Source of the DNA: Pieris napi
Lineage: Eukaryota > Arthropoda > Insecta > Lepidoptera > Pieridae
DNA: 64,000 nucleotides
Direction: 5' to 3'
NCBI RefSeq assembly: GCF_905475465.1
Contig: NC_062235.1
Coordinates: 2,428,001 to 2,492,000, forward strand
A model generated the notes under the pieces. It had not been told where the DNA came from. It saw only the letters and a program-made list of their open reading frames with translations, and ran no database searches. Shown here piece after piece: positions 1 to 12,500 of this stretch. The translations under genes were made by a program, and so were the position numbers. Position 1 is the stretch's first letter. Each line of letters begins with the position of its first letter.

Positions 1-67
1 TTTTAATATTTACATTAAAACTAAATGACCAAATCACGAGTGATCTTTAAAAAATATACTTAATTAC

Positions 68-2473
68 CTTAACAACTTTCCCGGGTTGGTGTTGTTTCAA
101 CAAGTCAGGGTCAAACGGACACTCTGTCTCATCCGTGGTACTTTGCAATAAATCTGTCATCCTCATTTTAGCAATCGGTTGTAAACTGCACGCATAAATC
201 CATTTCTCCTTAGCTTTGCTTCCTACTGGGGCTAATGCTATGAACCTTGTCGCACATTCTTTATAATCTTGATGGATCCCTTGGTTTCTGAAATGTTTAA
301 AAACTAATATAAGCGTAACTATAATGTGGAGCACCCCACTTAATAAAAATGTGCCTGGCCAAAAAGGTTTGTAATCTCTGACATGTCAAAAAATGATAGC
401 TGTCAGAATTCTACGGAATGAAAAATCGGAGTATAGAGTAATATTTATTCGAAATTACCAAGCTTTAATCAATAATTCATAGATCAAAAAATTAAAATTA
501 ATTATTAAACCACTTATGTTAATACTACAGGTTTTTTTTAATGATTTGTACTTTATTTAATTAACAATCAAATTCTAAGTAATCATCCAGACTAGACTAG
601 ATGGTGGCAGAAAGTAGACATTTCCTTGGGAATGCTTGTGTTAAATATTCACATAGAAAGAATAAACCCTTGTTGTGCTGACTTGTAACACCACTCAAAA
701 ATTAATTTATATAAGATTTAAAGTTTATTTTAGTAACGCATTTCTGTGGCACAACTTGAAATGCACTACACTATTAATAAACAAACAACATTATTAACCC
801 AAGAAACTTTTGTTAAAAAAATAAATAACATCATACAATTCTAGTACACTTACCTATAAGGTTGTCTTTCGTAAAACTTGTTTGCTGTTGGCACTAAATG
901 ATATCTTGGCTTAAGATGTATTGAGAGCCATGCTATTAAATTTGATAGCTTATCTTCATTCACTTCTGCCTTGAAAAATTGTTAAAATACTTAATGAAAT
1001 TGTTTCTCAAAAGGTCTTCATGTAACAGCATTAAAGTTAATATTAAGTTTATGCAAACTTAGTAAAAATATGATTTCAAGTTTTCAAATTAAACTAATAA
1101 ATACCTTCTGGCATTCATCCTGTTGTACGCCAGTGGGCCATAACGTAGTTATAAGTATGTCCACACCTCTATATTCACTTTGTCCTCTATAACATGCATC
1201 TCTTACTGCACTGCAGTCACTCGGCTCAAATGTACATGATGGGATCTCCTTTCCTAGTTCTCGTCTAGACAGGCCTGTTAGATAGGCAATCTTAACTTCT
1301 GAACTTGTGGTAAATATGCCTCGTCTTCCTATAATATTTATAATTATTTATGTAGGAAACCATGGGTGACATGTAACTATTTATTTAATTAATTTAAATG
1401 AGCTTTTAATATGTCAAAGTACCTAAAAATTATATCATGTCACATATTTCATTGATACATTTATATATTTGCTGTTTGATTATAACAATATTTGTATGGT
1501 GGTGATTTATGATGTTATTTATTTCTAATCTTTATATATATAATTCTTCTGTGAGTGTGTATGTCACTGAACTTCTCTCTAACGACTGGACCGATTTTGA
1601 TGAAATTTTTTGTGTGTGTTCAAGGGGATCTGGGAATGGTTTAGATTCACAAATCAGCCCGGCAGGTGGCGCTGCAGTCAGTACTTTCATACTTTAATAT
1701 CCTAATAGCTTGAAATATCATGCAGGACAACGTCTGTGGGGTCCACTAGTATTTCTATATAATGTAAAATAGGAATAATTCAATATAATTTATACATACC
1801 CATGTAAATAACATTAGGGACAATTTCAGATCCTTCTTCACAATAATACTTAACATGGTTAATATCACTTGGGCCAAAAACATAGGTTGTAACGGGAACT
1901 GAAAATATAATATGATATTATCTAACAGTACATGCATAGTCACACAGAAAATTGGGGCAAATAGCTCACACTTGTGTGCCCTCCTGTGTTGAGTGACTTT
2001 GCCCACCACCCTTTTCAATTACCTATCTAATCAGCACATGAAATGGCTGAACAACCATAAAATTAAGATAAGAAGTTGATTTTCGTAAAAATTATATTTT
2101 ATATGGTAAACACTACCTATTACAAAAAATTAAACAGTAACTACAATACTTTAATAACTGTGCAGTAAATGATGCTATTATTGCACTAAAGATTACATAC
2201 CTTTCCTGGTCCTCATACGGTAAGCATCTAACTGTGAATTATCGTTACCGAAAAAATTTCCAACACATAATAGAACATCGAAAGAACCTGATTTCTTGAC
2301 AATTGTTTCAACGCGGGAAAATAATGCATTGAAATTTCCATTGACATCTCCGCAAAATAGCCTGAAAAGTACATAATAATAATACAGTTAGTATTAATTT
2401 AAGATATATTGCCTTTTGAACAATAATATGTTTGACAAAAAGTAAATACTCACGTTTTTTGCTTCTCAGACAT
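68..2473 (-). CDS. CWF19L1: CWF19-like protein 1 (CwfJ family), 5' part of gene
   Basis: Six exons read in frame from ATG at 2473: 2454-2473, 2201-2361, 1800-1898, 1105-1328, 854-969 and 68-287, each bounded by GT/AG. The first exon has a consensus GTGAGT donor. The translation begins MSEKQKTLFCGDVNGN and continues through FDVLLCVGNFFGND, VPVTTYVFGPSDI and GRRGIFTTSSEVKIAYLTGL, the N-terminal metallophosphoesterase-like part of CWF19L1. Later exons give KPRYHLVPTANKFYERQPYR and FIALAPVGSK. The family associates with the spliceosome and is related to lariat-debranching enzyme cofactors (family knowledge). The C-terminal CwfJ domains are missing because the gene runs off the left edge after the donor at 67. 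It is divergent from NELF-B, about 1.1 kb away start to start. The family call is firm; in-cell function is inferred from homologues. Confidence 0.92.
1529..1749 (+). mobile_element. Non-autonomous Helitron-like element in CWF19L1 intron 3
   Basis: Starts with TC after A (A|TCTTTATATATA) and ends with CTAG followed by T. The 3' part reads CAGGACAACGTCTGTGGGGT before the CTAG. A rearranged relative occurs at 28310-28576. It lies wholly in the intron 1329-1799. The low-complexity stop-containing reading frame across it is not a gene. Confidence 0.6.
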
Positions 2474-3605
2474 TATATTTTCACAAACTGCCGTAGTCCC
2501 GACCGGTAATGTCTTGTAGATTTAAGAAAATCTAAAAGGTGTAAAATTTTGTAAAAAAGAATTATTGTAAAATGATTATTATCCAACAATAATCAACCAC
2601 AAAATTTCAGACATACCTATTGTAAATAAATATAAAACACAATTTCACAAATTGTATAAGTACTAATAGTAGGTACATATGTACAGAAACTACAAAGCGA
2701 GTAGCGACTCTGTACTCTGTAGTTTGCACTCTGTAGATTGTAGCACCAGTACCCCAGATTATAGTTGCTTTAATGGTGTGATATCAGATATGGATTAGTT
2801 TCTACTGTTTCTCTCTAGGGATGAATCCTTATTACGCTCGATCCGATTTAGACTAACTATTATTTATATTAGACATTAAGACAGAACTAATATTAAAAAA
2901 TCAACAAATCCAAAAATACGCATAAAATTGTGACATTTATATATTAAAATTTAATTTCATTTCATATATAACATATTTGCCCAACAGAAATCTGGCGGGA
3001 GTGTAATAAAGCAATTCGAACTGCAGCCTCTAAGATGAGTAAGACAATTGGTAAAAGAGATGACAAAGAGTGAGAGAAGGAAAGAATGGTTTGTCGTAGA
3101 GTATAGAGCTGTGACTGAACATAAATATGTCGCATACTTTAAGACACTGCAGAGGAACTCTCGAAAAAACAGGGCCCGTTATAAACAACCCAGAGAAGAA
3201 GACAAAAAGTTCCTAGAAATGAGAATATGATAAGCGAGCAGGGATACGTGAAACGTCTGCGCAAAATCAAGGATCGTCGACTTTTCTACGAAAAAAAAGT
3301 TGGGCCGAGCACAGTGTATCGACACCTAGTCACATCACTACCAAGACCGCCAAGCCTAATTCAACTGTCAATTGTTATTTGAGGCATCTGATTTCTATGT
3401 GTTGTCAAGTGTCATCCTTCAGCCTAGTGATGTGGACTGTGGAGTAAACTGTAAACATACAACTTTTGTTAAAATATTTTTAAGTTTCTATTTTACCTAT
3501 TTTAAGTTAATGCATTAAATATGATATAATGGTGGTATAATATTTACTGTAAGGCAAAGGAATTACATTAATGTGTATTATTACATGATACATCTCCGTA
3601 CTAAT
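2474..3605. promoter_or_regulatory. Divergent intergenic region between CWF19L1 and NELF-B
   Basis: About 1.1 kb separate the two start codons. It must hold the promoters and 5' untranslated regions of both genes, but no TATA box or initiator stands out clearly. The middle (about 2985-3330) is filled by a decayed LINE-like fragment, described separately. Confidence 0.4.
2985..3330 (+). mobile_element. Decayed LINE ORF2 fragment
   Basis: A 60-codon frame at 3048-3230 and its flanks translate to a basic sequence (KEWFVVEYRAVTEHK, LQRNSRKNRARYKQ) of the type found between the endonuclease and reverse transcriptase of arthropod non-LTR elements. Stops and frame changes interrupt it. The assignment rests on general character, not on a catalytic motif. 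Confidence 0.4.
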
Positions 3606-5375
3606 ATGGCTTCGTCTAACAAATTTCTCGGCACTGGTTTAGATGATGTCAGCGTGCCTGGACAGAATTTCTTGAGAGACGCACTCACCAGTTGTACTGA
3701 TCCCCTGAAAGCTATAGAAGAGTTTCAATTGGAAAATGGTATTTTATTACCATCTCTTAGACCTATGTTACCTCTTCTTGACCTACATGGAGTTCGTCGC
3801 TTAGATTTTCATACTTCTGTGCTAGAGGAATTAAGAGAAAAGATGATAGAGCACATAAATAAACTCGGAAAAAAAGATGGTAAAGGTAACGAAAAAAAGC
3901 TTAAGGAACTGCTGGCCAAAAGTTTTCCGATTATCAAAATTAAAGCTTTAAGGCCTGTCATTATGAGCATTTTGAAAAATATACCCCATATTGACGACAA
4001 ATATTTAAAAGTTTTGGTCCGTGACCGCGAATTATACAATGATACTGACACGGAAGTAAAAAGACAGATTTGGCAAGACAACCAATCTTTGTTTGGTGAT
4101 GAAGTTTCTCCTTTGCTCAGTTTATATATAAGAGAAAAAGAAAATGTTTTATTTGATCATGAAAACATGTCACAACTATTCTTTTCATCATCTCCAAAAT
4201 TAAGAAGACAGGGTAATGTTGTTCAAAAGCTTGCCCATATGGTTGGCACAAGTGTAAAACTCTATGATATGGTTCTACAGTTTCTGCGAACACTTTTTCT
4301 GAGAACTAAGAATATTCATTACTGTACATTACGAGCTGAATTGCTTATGACTTTACATGATGCAGAAGTTCATCCAATAATTTCTGCAGATCCTTGTCAT
4401 AAATTTACATGGTGTTTAGATGCGTGTATCAGAGAGAGAAATGTAGATATTAAGAGATCAAGAGAGCTACAAGGTTTCTTAGATGGGGTTAAGAAAGGAA
4501 CAGAGCAAATATTAGGAGACCTGTCTATGACCTTATGTGACCCATATGCTGTTAACTTCTTAGCAACATCTGCTATAAAAATACTACACCACTTGATCAA
4601 CACAGAGGGCCTGCCTAGAGATAATTCAATATTGATACTATTGCTGAGAATGTCAGCACTAGGATTAGGTTCATGGGATATAATTAACACCCAACAATTT
4701 AAAGAACCTAAACTAGACAGTCAAGTGGTAACAAAATATTTACCGGCATTAATGTCTTTAATGGTGGATGATCAAGTCCGAGCATTGCATAATAAACTGC
4801 CACCAGACGAGAGAGAGTCTGCTATAACTACTATAGAGCATTCTGGTCCACCTCCAGATGCCTGTGAAGCTTATATGAGGGAAAGTGTAGTATGCAGTGT
4901 TCTAGCAATGTATTACACACTACATGCAGCAAAAACAAAAGACCGAGGCGCATTGCTCAGGATACTTAGCATACTTGGTAGTTGTAAAAATGGGCTGGCC
5001 TATTCTGACCCTTTCTTACATCAACTAGTTGCCCTTTTAATACAGTTTCCGGATGAATTTCAAGGAGAAGACTTCAGTACTGTATTGTTTGATGAATTCT
5101 TTTTTGCTGGTCTATCTAAAGACAATGTGACTAGACACTTATTAAAGTTAATATGGTATATTCACCCCAAATTACCAGAGACTAGAATACATACATTGAT
5201 GAAAGCTTTACAGCCAGGAACACAACACAATGAAGCAGTTCATAAAGTTTATGAATCACTACAGCAAAAGCTAACTACTCAAGTAGAACCAGCACCTAGT
5301 GCTACTGAGATGGATTATTTAGATTCTCCATTATTGAGTGTTCCTATGCCAAGCCCATCTCCATATCATATGTAA
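3606..5375 (+). CDS. NELFB: Negative elongation factor subunit B (NELF-B / COBRA1)
   Basis: A single uninterrupted frame of 589 codons from ATG 3606 (MASSNKFLGTGLDD). An ATG at 3573 would add 11 residues (MYYYMIHLRTN) of non-family character, so 3606 is preferred. Length matches the metazoan NELF-B of about 580 residues. Family-typical stretches are the N-terminal CTDPLKAIEEFQLENGILLP and LRPMLPLLDLHGVRRLDFH, then LRPVIMSILKNIP, and toward the C-terminus DEFFFAGLSKDNVTRHLLKL. The protein is all-helical and HEAT-like, with a Pro/Ser-rich C-terminal end. As part of NELF it holds RNA polymerase II in promoter-proximal pausing in the nucleus (established for the family). The gene has no introns, in contrast to its neighbours. 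It converges on the PAN-ZP gene; 546 bp separate the two stop codons. Confidence 0.95.
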   Translation: MASSNKFLGTGLDDVSVPGQNFLRDALTSCTDPLKAIEEFQLENGILLPSLRPMLPLLDLHGVRRLDFHTSVLEELREKMIEHINKLGKKDGKGNEKKLKELLAKSFPIIKIKALRPVIMSILKNIPHIDDKYLKVLVRDRELYNDTDTEVKRQIWQDNQSLFGDEVSPLLSLYIREKENVLFDHENMSQLFFSSSPKLRRQGNVVQKLAHMVGTSVKLYDMVLQFLRTLFLRTKNIHYCTLRAELLMTLHDAEVHPIISADPCHKFTWCLDACIRERNVDIKRSRELQGFLDGVKKGTEQILGDLSMTLCDPYAVNFLATSAIKILHHLINTEGLPRDNSILILLLRMSALGLGSWDIINTQQFKEPKLDSQVVTKYLPALMSLMVDDQVRALHNKLPPDERESAITTIEHSGPPPDACEAYMRESVVCSVLAMYYTLHAAKTKDRGALLRILSILGSCKNGLAYSDPFLHQLVALLIQFPDEFQGEDFSTVLFDEFFFAGLSKDNVTRHLLKLIWYIHPKLPETRIHTLMKALQPGTQHNEAVHKVYESLQQKLTTQVEPAPSATEMDYLDSPLLSVPMPSPSPYHM

Positions 5376-5384
5376 CATTATCTC

Positions 5385-5390
5385 AATAAA
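5385..5390 (+). terminator. Polyadenylation signal of NELF-B
   Basis: AATAAA lies 9 bp after the NELF-B stop codon and is followed by a T-rich stretch. On the minus strand the corresponding signals for the convergent PAN-ZP gene may be the AATAAA complements at 5528-5533 and 5537-5542. Confidence 0.6.
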
Positions 5391-5921
5391 TCCAATTATG
5401 ATTTTATTCTAGTTTATTTTTTAGTTACAACATAATGTGTATAATTATTACTTCATTTAAAAAAATGTAATAAGATTTAAGATCGAGGAATGTGAAATAA
5501 GGTTCTCAAATAATACATAGTATATTCTTTATTATATTTATTAGTGACTTACAATTTTAAACATTAATGTATTAAAAATGTTATCCATCTTGTGATTTTT
5601 TTAAAGAAAATCTGAGCAGGTATGGGCAGTTAAGTTTTGTAAATGCAATTATAATGATTTTAAGGCCACCACTACTGATGGGCAGTATTGTAAGAAAGTT
5701 AATAAATTTTCATTATAATTTGAATAATTGTGATTTTAACTAAACTTACATGGAAAAAAAAATCACATAAGTACTCTTATACTTATTAAACGCTTTAGAA
5801 ATTGAAAAATTAAACATATACATAAAAACACTTTTCCTTTAGGAAAGAACTTAATAAATGTCAACTGCCATAAAAGACTGAATAATATTTTGTATGTGGT
5901 GGCCTATAGTGTAATTAATAA

Positions 5922-6559
5922 TTAAGCACGATGCTCTCTTCGGTCAGGTTTCAGGTCCAATGAGTGAAGGGACCGTAGAGACCTAGAACGTTCGAACAGT
6001 GAGGGGTCAGTATAAATTGGTTCACTTCCATCATCAAAAGTGTTCGCCAAACGTCCCGACGAGCCCGCCTCTTCGCCAATTTCAGTGAAATTTCTGCCTA
6101 ATCCGCTGTAAGAGAGAGGGTTATTTAATTAATTATCCAAATAAATGCCCCTTGTTTTGAAAAAATGTATGATGCCTAGCAAGATTTATTGCGTTTAGTG
6201 CGAAGTAATATAATTTTTTATTTAGAAACCTGGGGGTTGAATTAGCAGACAATGATACATTTAATAGATATTTTACCCCTTGTTTTTTAGAAAAAATTTG
6301 AAGTATTTTTTTTTTAAATTTAGGAATAGTTTGAAGCTAAATCGGACACAAACTTGCCATTATTTTACTTCAGGCGTTATTTATTAATCCAAAATAAATC
6401 ACTAGATTATTTTGCTTACTTTACCTTAAAGAGAACGGTTTATGTAAGTGTGAAGCAGAGAATAATGATGGACGAGTTGGTCTCGGTCCCGGGGCAGCTG
6501 GACGTGATATAGGAGGTGCTGCAGCCGATATGTTCTTTCGAAGTACGCGCCAGTAACGC
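5922..6559 (-). other. nompA: Cytoplasmic-tail exons and stop
   Basis: Exons 6425-6559 and 5922-6105 encode a tail of about 105 residues. It begins RYWRVLRKNISAAAPPISRP, with Pro/Arg-rich sequence, and continues to GLGRNFTEIGEEAG and EPIYTDPSLFERSRSLRSLH before TAA at 5922-5924. The Ser-Arg-rich end could carry phosphorylation or sorting signals; this is inference. Confidence 0.8.
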
Positions 6560-9500
6560 CTGAAATGATTAGTGATTACTAATGATAATGATTAGTGTTT
6601 TCCGGGTATGTGTTCCCGATTTACGTTTTAAGCGTGAGATTTAGAAACGAGACTTGGCGCGAACTATGACTTATATTATGTCAAAGTCATTCATTGACGA
6701 ACAGGAATCAGATTTAGCGCTTTCTTGTTTCTAAATAACACCCTCTTATTAAGTGGCAGCTAGGTGAGGGGACCGGGTTCGATTCCCGGTTCGAGGGCAA
6801 GTTTTAATTTAAATTCTCGGCTGTGCGGTACCGGGCGAGTGCCTAAACCGTACATGGAGGACACGGTGGAAGTTCTAAGGCAAGCACGAATTATAAAAAA
6901 TCTTATACTTGACGCTGGCTAATGCACAAACCGTGCCAGAGCCAGCCAAAATCACCCTTCCGCCTTCAATTGTAAGTGCAATTGTTAAGTAACTAGACTA
7001 GTAAGTCGGTGGTACAGGTATTTAATATGAATTCTACAATAATTTCATAAAAATTGAAGAATTTGGTTTTTTGAATTTTATTCATGACTCTCCTAATATG
7101 TTTTCTTTGTGAGAAGACAAATATCATTTAAAACCCTTTAAGTTTTACATACATTTAATCATATACCTACTATCCCAGTTGCCGTTCGCGTGCTATGTTC
7201 TAATCCAAAGTAATTAATATAAACTTGATCAAAATGCCATAAAATTTAATACTACTAGAACTCACTTGTATATATACAGAGCTGCAATCAACATAGCAAG
7301 GAGCAAAGCGAGCAATGAGCACAATGCCAGCAATAAAGCTCTGTAGTGCTGTGGAGACACGCAAACACCTGCTTCAGCGACGACCGGGGCCGAGTCTGCC
7401 TGACCATTCTCCTCTATCAGCTCGTTGCGGTTGTCAAATACCTACGATATTGTTAGGATCATGTTACAAATACAAACTAGGATATCTAGGGTAAGACCTG
7501 TAACAGTATTATGAAGCGCAAACCGACTTTCTTTTAAAAGCTAATAAATTTTGAGTACCTACTATATTTAATCAATCAGAAAGCTATGGTGGGCAGTGAT
7601 TTAATAGGATATACTTACTCGAATTTAACAATCAAGCAAGAAACCCTATTAAACTAATAAACTACACATTATCATTATAAAATTTTCTAAAACTTACATA
7701 AACCTGTAAGGAACATGATTCTTGATCTATCGTAACTACCAACAGTACAGTCAAACGTAACTTGAAACATCCAAACCAAATAAGATCAAATCTCGATAAA
7801 AAAAACCTGCTCTTGATACACTGGTTTAAATTTTCTAAGCAAAAACATGTCGCCTTATCAGATTTCTGTTTGTATTTATTGATTCTTGTGATCAGTGATC
7901 AGTCGAGAGTGTGACTGGAGTGGTTTTTTTATACAACACGTATACACGTATTTTATTATGCACGATTTTTGGGTCTCCTAACGATGTTTTATTTCGTTGA
8001 CAGCAGAGGCCCAGACTACAGCCGGCCAAACTGCGTTTTGTGTTTCTGGTCTACCAAATCTATGTATCGAATATCCCACAATACCATATCCTATAATGAA
8101 CGTTATCTAGTTGCAATGGACATTACATACTATCATGAAACTATTTGTTTATAGAGTGCGCATCGCGTGAACTATCACGTGTTATGCACGTGTTTCACAT
8201 GATTATGTATACTTTATTAACCTATTAACAATAAATTTTTGTTTAATGAACGTGTTACTGAAACAATAGGGTGATATGTGGGGAGTGTCATTGAATATAT
8301 ACTTAAGTTTCTTATAAATTATGTTATTCTAAAATTAAATTTATTAAATTAAAATATAGAACAAAGACCTCAACTGTTCTCTTTAAAAAATATGTTAATA
8401 ATATGCCTAGATTTTGTGTTTCTGTATTCGATTCCCGGTAAAACAATCATTGCTTAGACCCTTTCTCCACTGCTCCGGTCCGGAGATACTTGTATATTTA
8501 TCACGCAACACCTATATTGACTAAAACCCATATACTTTATTTTATTAATAAAACGTTCTAAATTCTGAATATTTTATTGCCCTGGCAAGTTTATTACTTT
8601 TTTTATATTGTCTATCTTAAAATATTATAATCTACTTAATAAATAGTTCACTAATAGTATGGTATAAAAATATAAATAAATAGCAACATAATTTGGTTTG
8701 GTCCAGGTTATCCAGATTCTTTCAAATTTAACAAACTATAAATAAACCTGTGAATTATAATTTATAACCTCTTGGATACTTGGATATACTTGAACCGATA
8801 AAACACCGCGTTCCGATCTAGCAAGTTATCGGATCGTTAAAAACCGGATGCCGGAGTAGTGGAGAAGTACATAAGTACTGTTGTGAGTTTCTAAATCGGA
8901 TCGGTAATTAACGTTTGCCGGACCCGAGCAGTGGAGAAACGGCCTTTGCCAAACCCAAACCTCTGCCCTCACATATATAATTGCAGTATGTTATTTAAAG
9001 TATTATATACCTCGATCATTTTCCTCACATGGCTGGGGGTCTCAACTTCATTCTTCAAATACTTATCAACTGTTGCTTGTTCGTATGATATCTTAAAGAC
9101 TGTATCTTCGGACTTGTTGGTGGTTGTTTCTTCCGTATCCGTAGTGTTTGTCTCAGGAATTATCGTGGAGTTGACATCTCGTCTACGTCGGCCAAATGAC
9201 GGTTCAGTACGCCCGGCTTGATTTGGACAGTATGCCTGAGAAAATCATTACAATATAACTTGAGTAATAAAATGTATAATCATAACTATACTTTCCTTTT
9301 GGACAAACTAGTCACCTGTTATCATATATATGACACATTATGAAGGGAGGGGTGCAATTACAGTCGTAATAATATAATTTTTATCAATAAAAAGTTGTAT
9401 GCCAAGGATTTGTTCAACATGTTTGCCGGTATCTATACCTACTTTTACTTTCCTGAAATAGGTAGCAACAACCATGCAAATTCGTATTTTAGTAATAATA

Positions 9501-12500
9501 GCATTACCTTCTTTTGTTTTACCTGAAAACAGGTAGACTGTAGTCTTTTATTTGTTTTTAGTGTTGCTTATATTTGTAGATTGGATTCTCTCCTGATAAA
9601 GTATTAAGTAGAAAAGTGTAAAAGGTCTAATTTTCACTAACATCCTTATTGAAAATTTGAACTTAATTTGGCTAGACAGCCAAATTCTAGACTTATTAAT
9701 TCATCCAGGTTTCCTAGCGATAAAGCCGCAGCTGTCACGTAATTTTTACACTATATTATCCTATGTTCGTGCAATGTTATATATATCTATGACATATTTC
9801 GTTTAATTTCTGTTTGGAAATTTAACTTTTATCATTGAATTAACTTAAGTTAGCCTATGTTTTATCATAGTCATAATAACAGAGTCATACTGTCTATTTT
9901 GAGAAAGAAGTATTTGTTCATGTTGACCGCTTATCCGAGATAATTGACCTGACCCCGAGTTAGTGCTTCATAAATAAAGAGCATATTGACGTCATCTTCA
10001 TTATCAATGTCACACTTGTAATAATATTATGTTTCCTGTGCGCTTATGTATTGTTTGTAAATATTTAGTCAAAGGATATCTTAAGCGCTGGAAACTTTAT
10101 GATGATTAAAGACTCTAGGCCCGTTATATAGAACGAAATTAAACTTAAAGCTGATGATAATGAGATGAGATGTGCCAATTTAGCTGTAAAGTTAGGCAGT
10201 TGGGCCAGCTCTTAAAATATGATTGGAACTTGATAAACTTTAACAAGGCAAACTCTTTTGAAGTATTGTTACAAATGAAATATTGTCATAACTTAAAAAA
10301 CTTTATAAATTAAATAAATAGAGATAATGCAACAAAGATAATATAGATAATGTTAGCTGCGAACACTATCATCATGAAACGACAACAATGAAGTAGTAAA
10401 AACATGTCATTAAGAAAGTTATGTCATGTGGAACATGGTGTAATGGTTGCAGCTCCTTTCAAACATTGTGTAAAAAAACGTAGCGATTAAAAGGAGTGGC
10501 GGAGAGTTAATTGAGTTCTTCTCTTCCATTCTACGCCCTTAATTTAAGAACTGACAGTAAATGTAAAATTTGAAGCATTTAATATATATTTATTTTTTGA
10601 CGTTCATAAGTGTAGGTACATTGAGTTATATGAACAAATGATTTTGACTTTTAACTTTTATGTAATGTTAAATACAAATTTAACTAGATTAAATAAATGT
10701 ATACCACAGACTTAAATTTGAAAGACCAAATTTTTTTTCTTACCGGCTGACATCCATCACGACAGGTTCGCACAGTTGCCTCGAACACCAAAAAGTTTGA
10801 CTCAGGTATTTTGAATGCATTAAACCTGGCTTCGAGGGAATCGCCGCTCCTTCCTTTATCCAACTCCGGGAATACATCTGGGTCTACCGGACATCTGCAT
10901 AATATATATGTTATTTTTTAAACCTTCTTTTGTCTTTTAACATGCATTCTAATCTGCTACACGGACTGTCATACAAATTTTGTGGGTTTGGATCATTTAG
11001 CACGAACCAAAAAACGCTGGCAAAAAAAAGCGAGCAAGTAATGGATGGAGTCGTCAAAAAATATAGATGAATGGTATAAGCTGGAGGAGGCCTATACCCA
11101 AGATGGAGTTCCAACCCTACACTCAAGACTCAACCACACACTAAACTTCAATGTAATACAAGCTAAATTAAATTTTATATATTGTTTTTGTGTTGTAAAT
11201 ATTGTTTGTTGTTCCCTTTGGAGTACAGTTCGGTTTCAAGTGCACAGGCCCTAATTAAAGATTTAGGTTGTTGCTTTGCTTTCCTCGCTCAACAAATAAG
11301 TATCGCAATACAGCGAGGAAATACTGCCAGCATTAAAGGCACACTATTACAGGGACGAAACTTTTAAAATTTGTTTTAATTTTTTATTATTATTACTTTG
11401 TAGGTTAAGAATGTTGAAAATACTGTATATTTTTTCAAGGTTGGAAATTAATAAAGGCTTAAAATAGTCCCTGGATGGTTTAGAACGAGACAAGCTATCA
11501 GTCTACGAATAAAATCGTGATAATTTTACGGATAAGTGATTTTATAAACCAAACTAACATTGTAATATTTTATTTTAAGCCCGTTATAAACCACAAATTC
11601 TAAAAACACATTTAAATAGAAGTAAACACGCAAAATTTATTTTCATTCGAAATATTTTAAAAAGTCCTTGCATGAATGATCCTATATAGATAAGAACTTC
11701 TTCAGATAAAGATACAAACAAATAAACAGGAAGCAATGTTCTTGACATATTGTCCTGAAGATAAATAGCCATAATTCATAGATACAGAAGTAGAATGATA
11801 AATGAAACAGACGCTTCACTTGGGATCTCATCCTTCAAAAAGAAAAGAGAACTTAATAAAGATATTATATTAATAATTATAAAATCAACGAGAAAATCGG
11901 TTCAAATTAATAGTAGGTATATAATATAAGAAGAAGAGTGGAGCCAAGAGGAATAGAAAAGAAGGTGGATATACTATATTAAGGAAACACCATGGCAGAC
12001 AGTGGCACAGTGCAGACAGGAATGGTTGCATTTGGCGCAGGCCTTTACCAAAAAAGGACATAGAGCTAGAGCATAGAGCATAGAGCGTTTGATAGTAGCT
12101 GAAATAAAAGGCTATTATTATTATATTATACTAACCCAACACGATCAATGAGTTGCACCGATCTTCCCGAATATGGGTCTCTGGCGATAACATTAGTTGC
12201 GAAGATGTCTGTCGCGTAGTTATATCCGTCCTGTGCCTCCAATCTAAATGTTAATGGATCACCCACAGCGATGGTAGTTGTTGGTCTTCCTTGGTACAAT
12301 ATCAGCAATCGGACCTTAGAATTCAAGGAACTCTCCTCAGGAAGGTATTCAATCGGAATGGGACTCCCGGACCTGTCAATGTCATTGTCAAGACTGTGTT
12401 AGACTTTAAAATTGGATTCGATTGATGTTTTTGGACTTTGGATGAAATCATTTTGTATATGCAGTAATGGTACATTCTAAGACAATTAATTCATAAGAAC

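Noticed and set aside
7969..8154. A 61-codon frame in the large intron before the furin exon
   Set aside because: No domain character and AT-rich flanks; probably chance or a repeat fragment.
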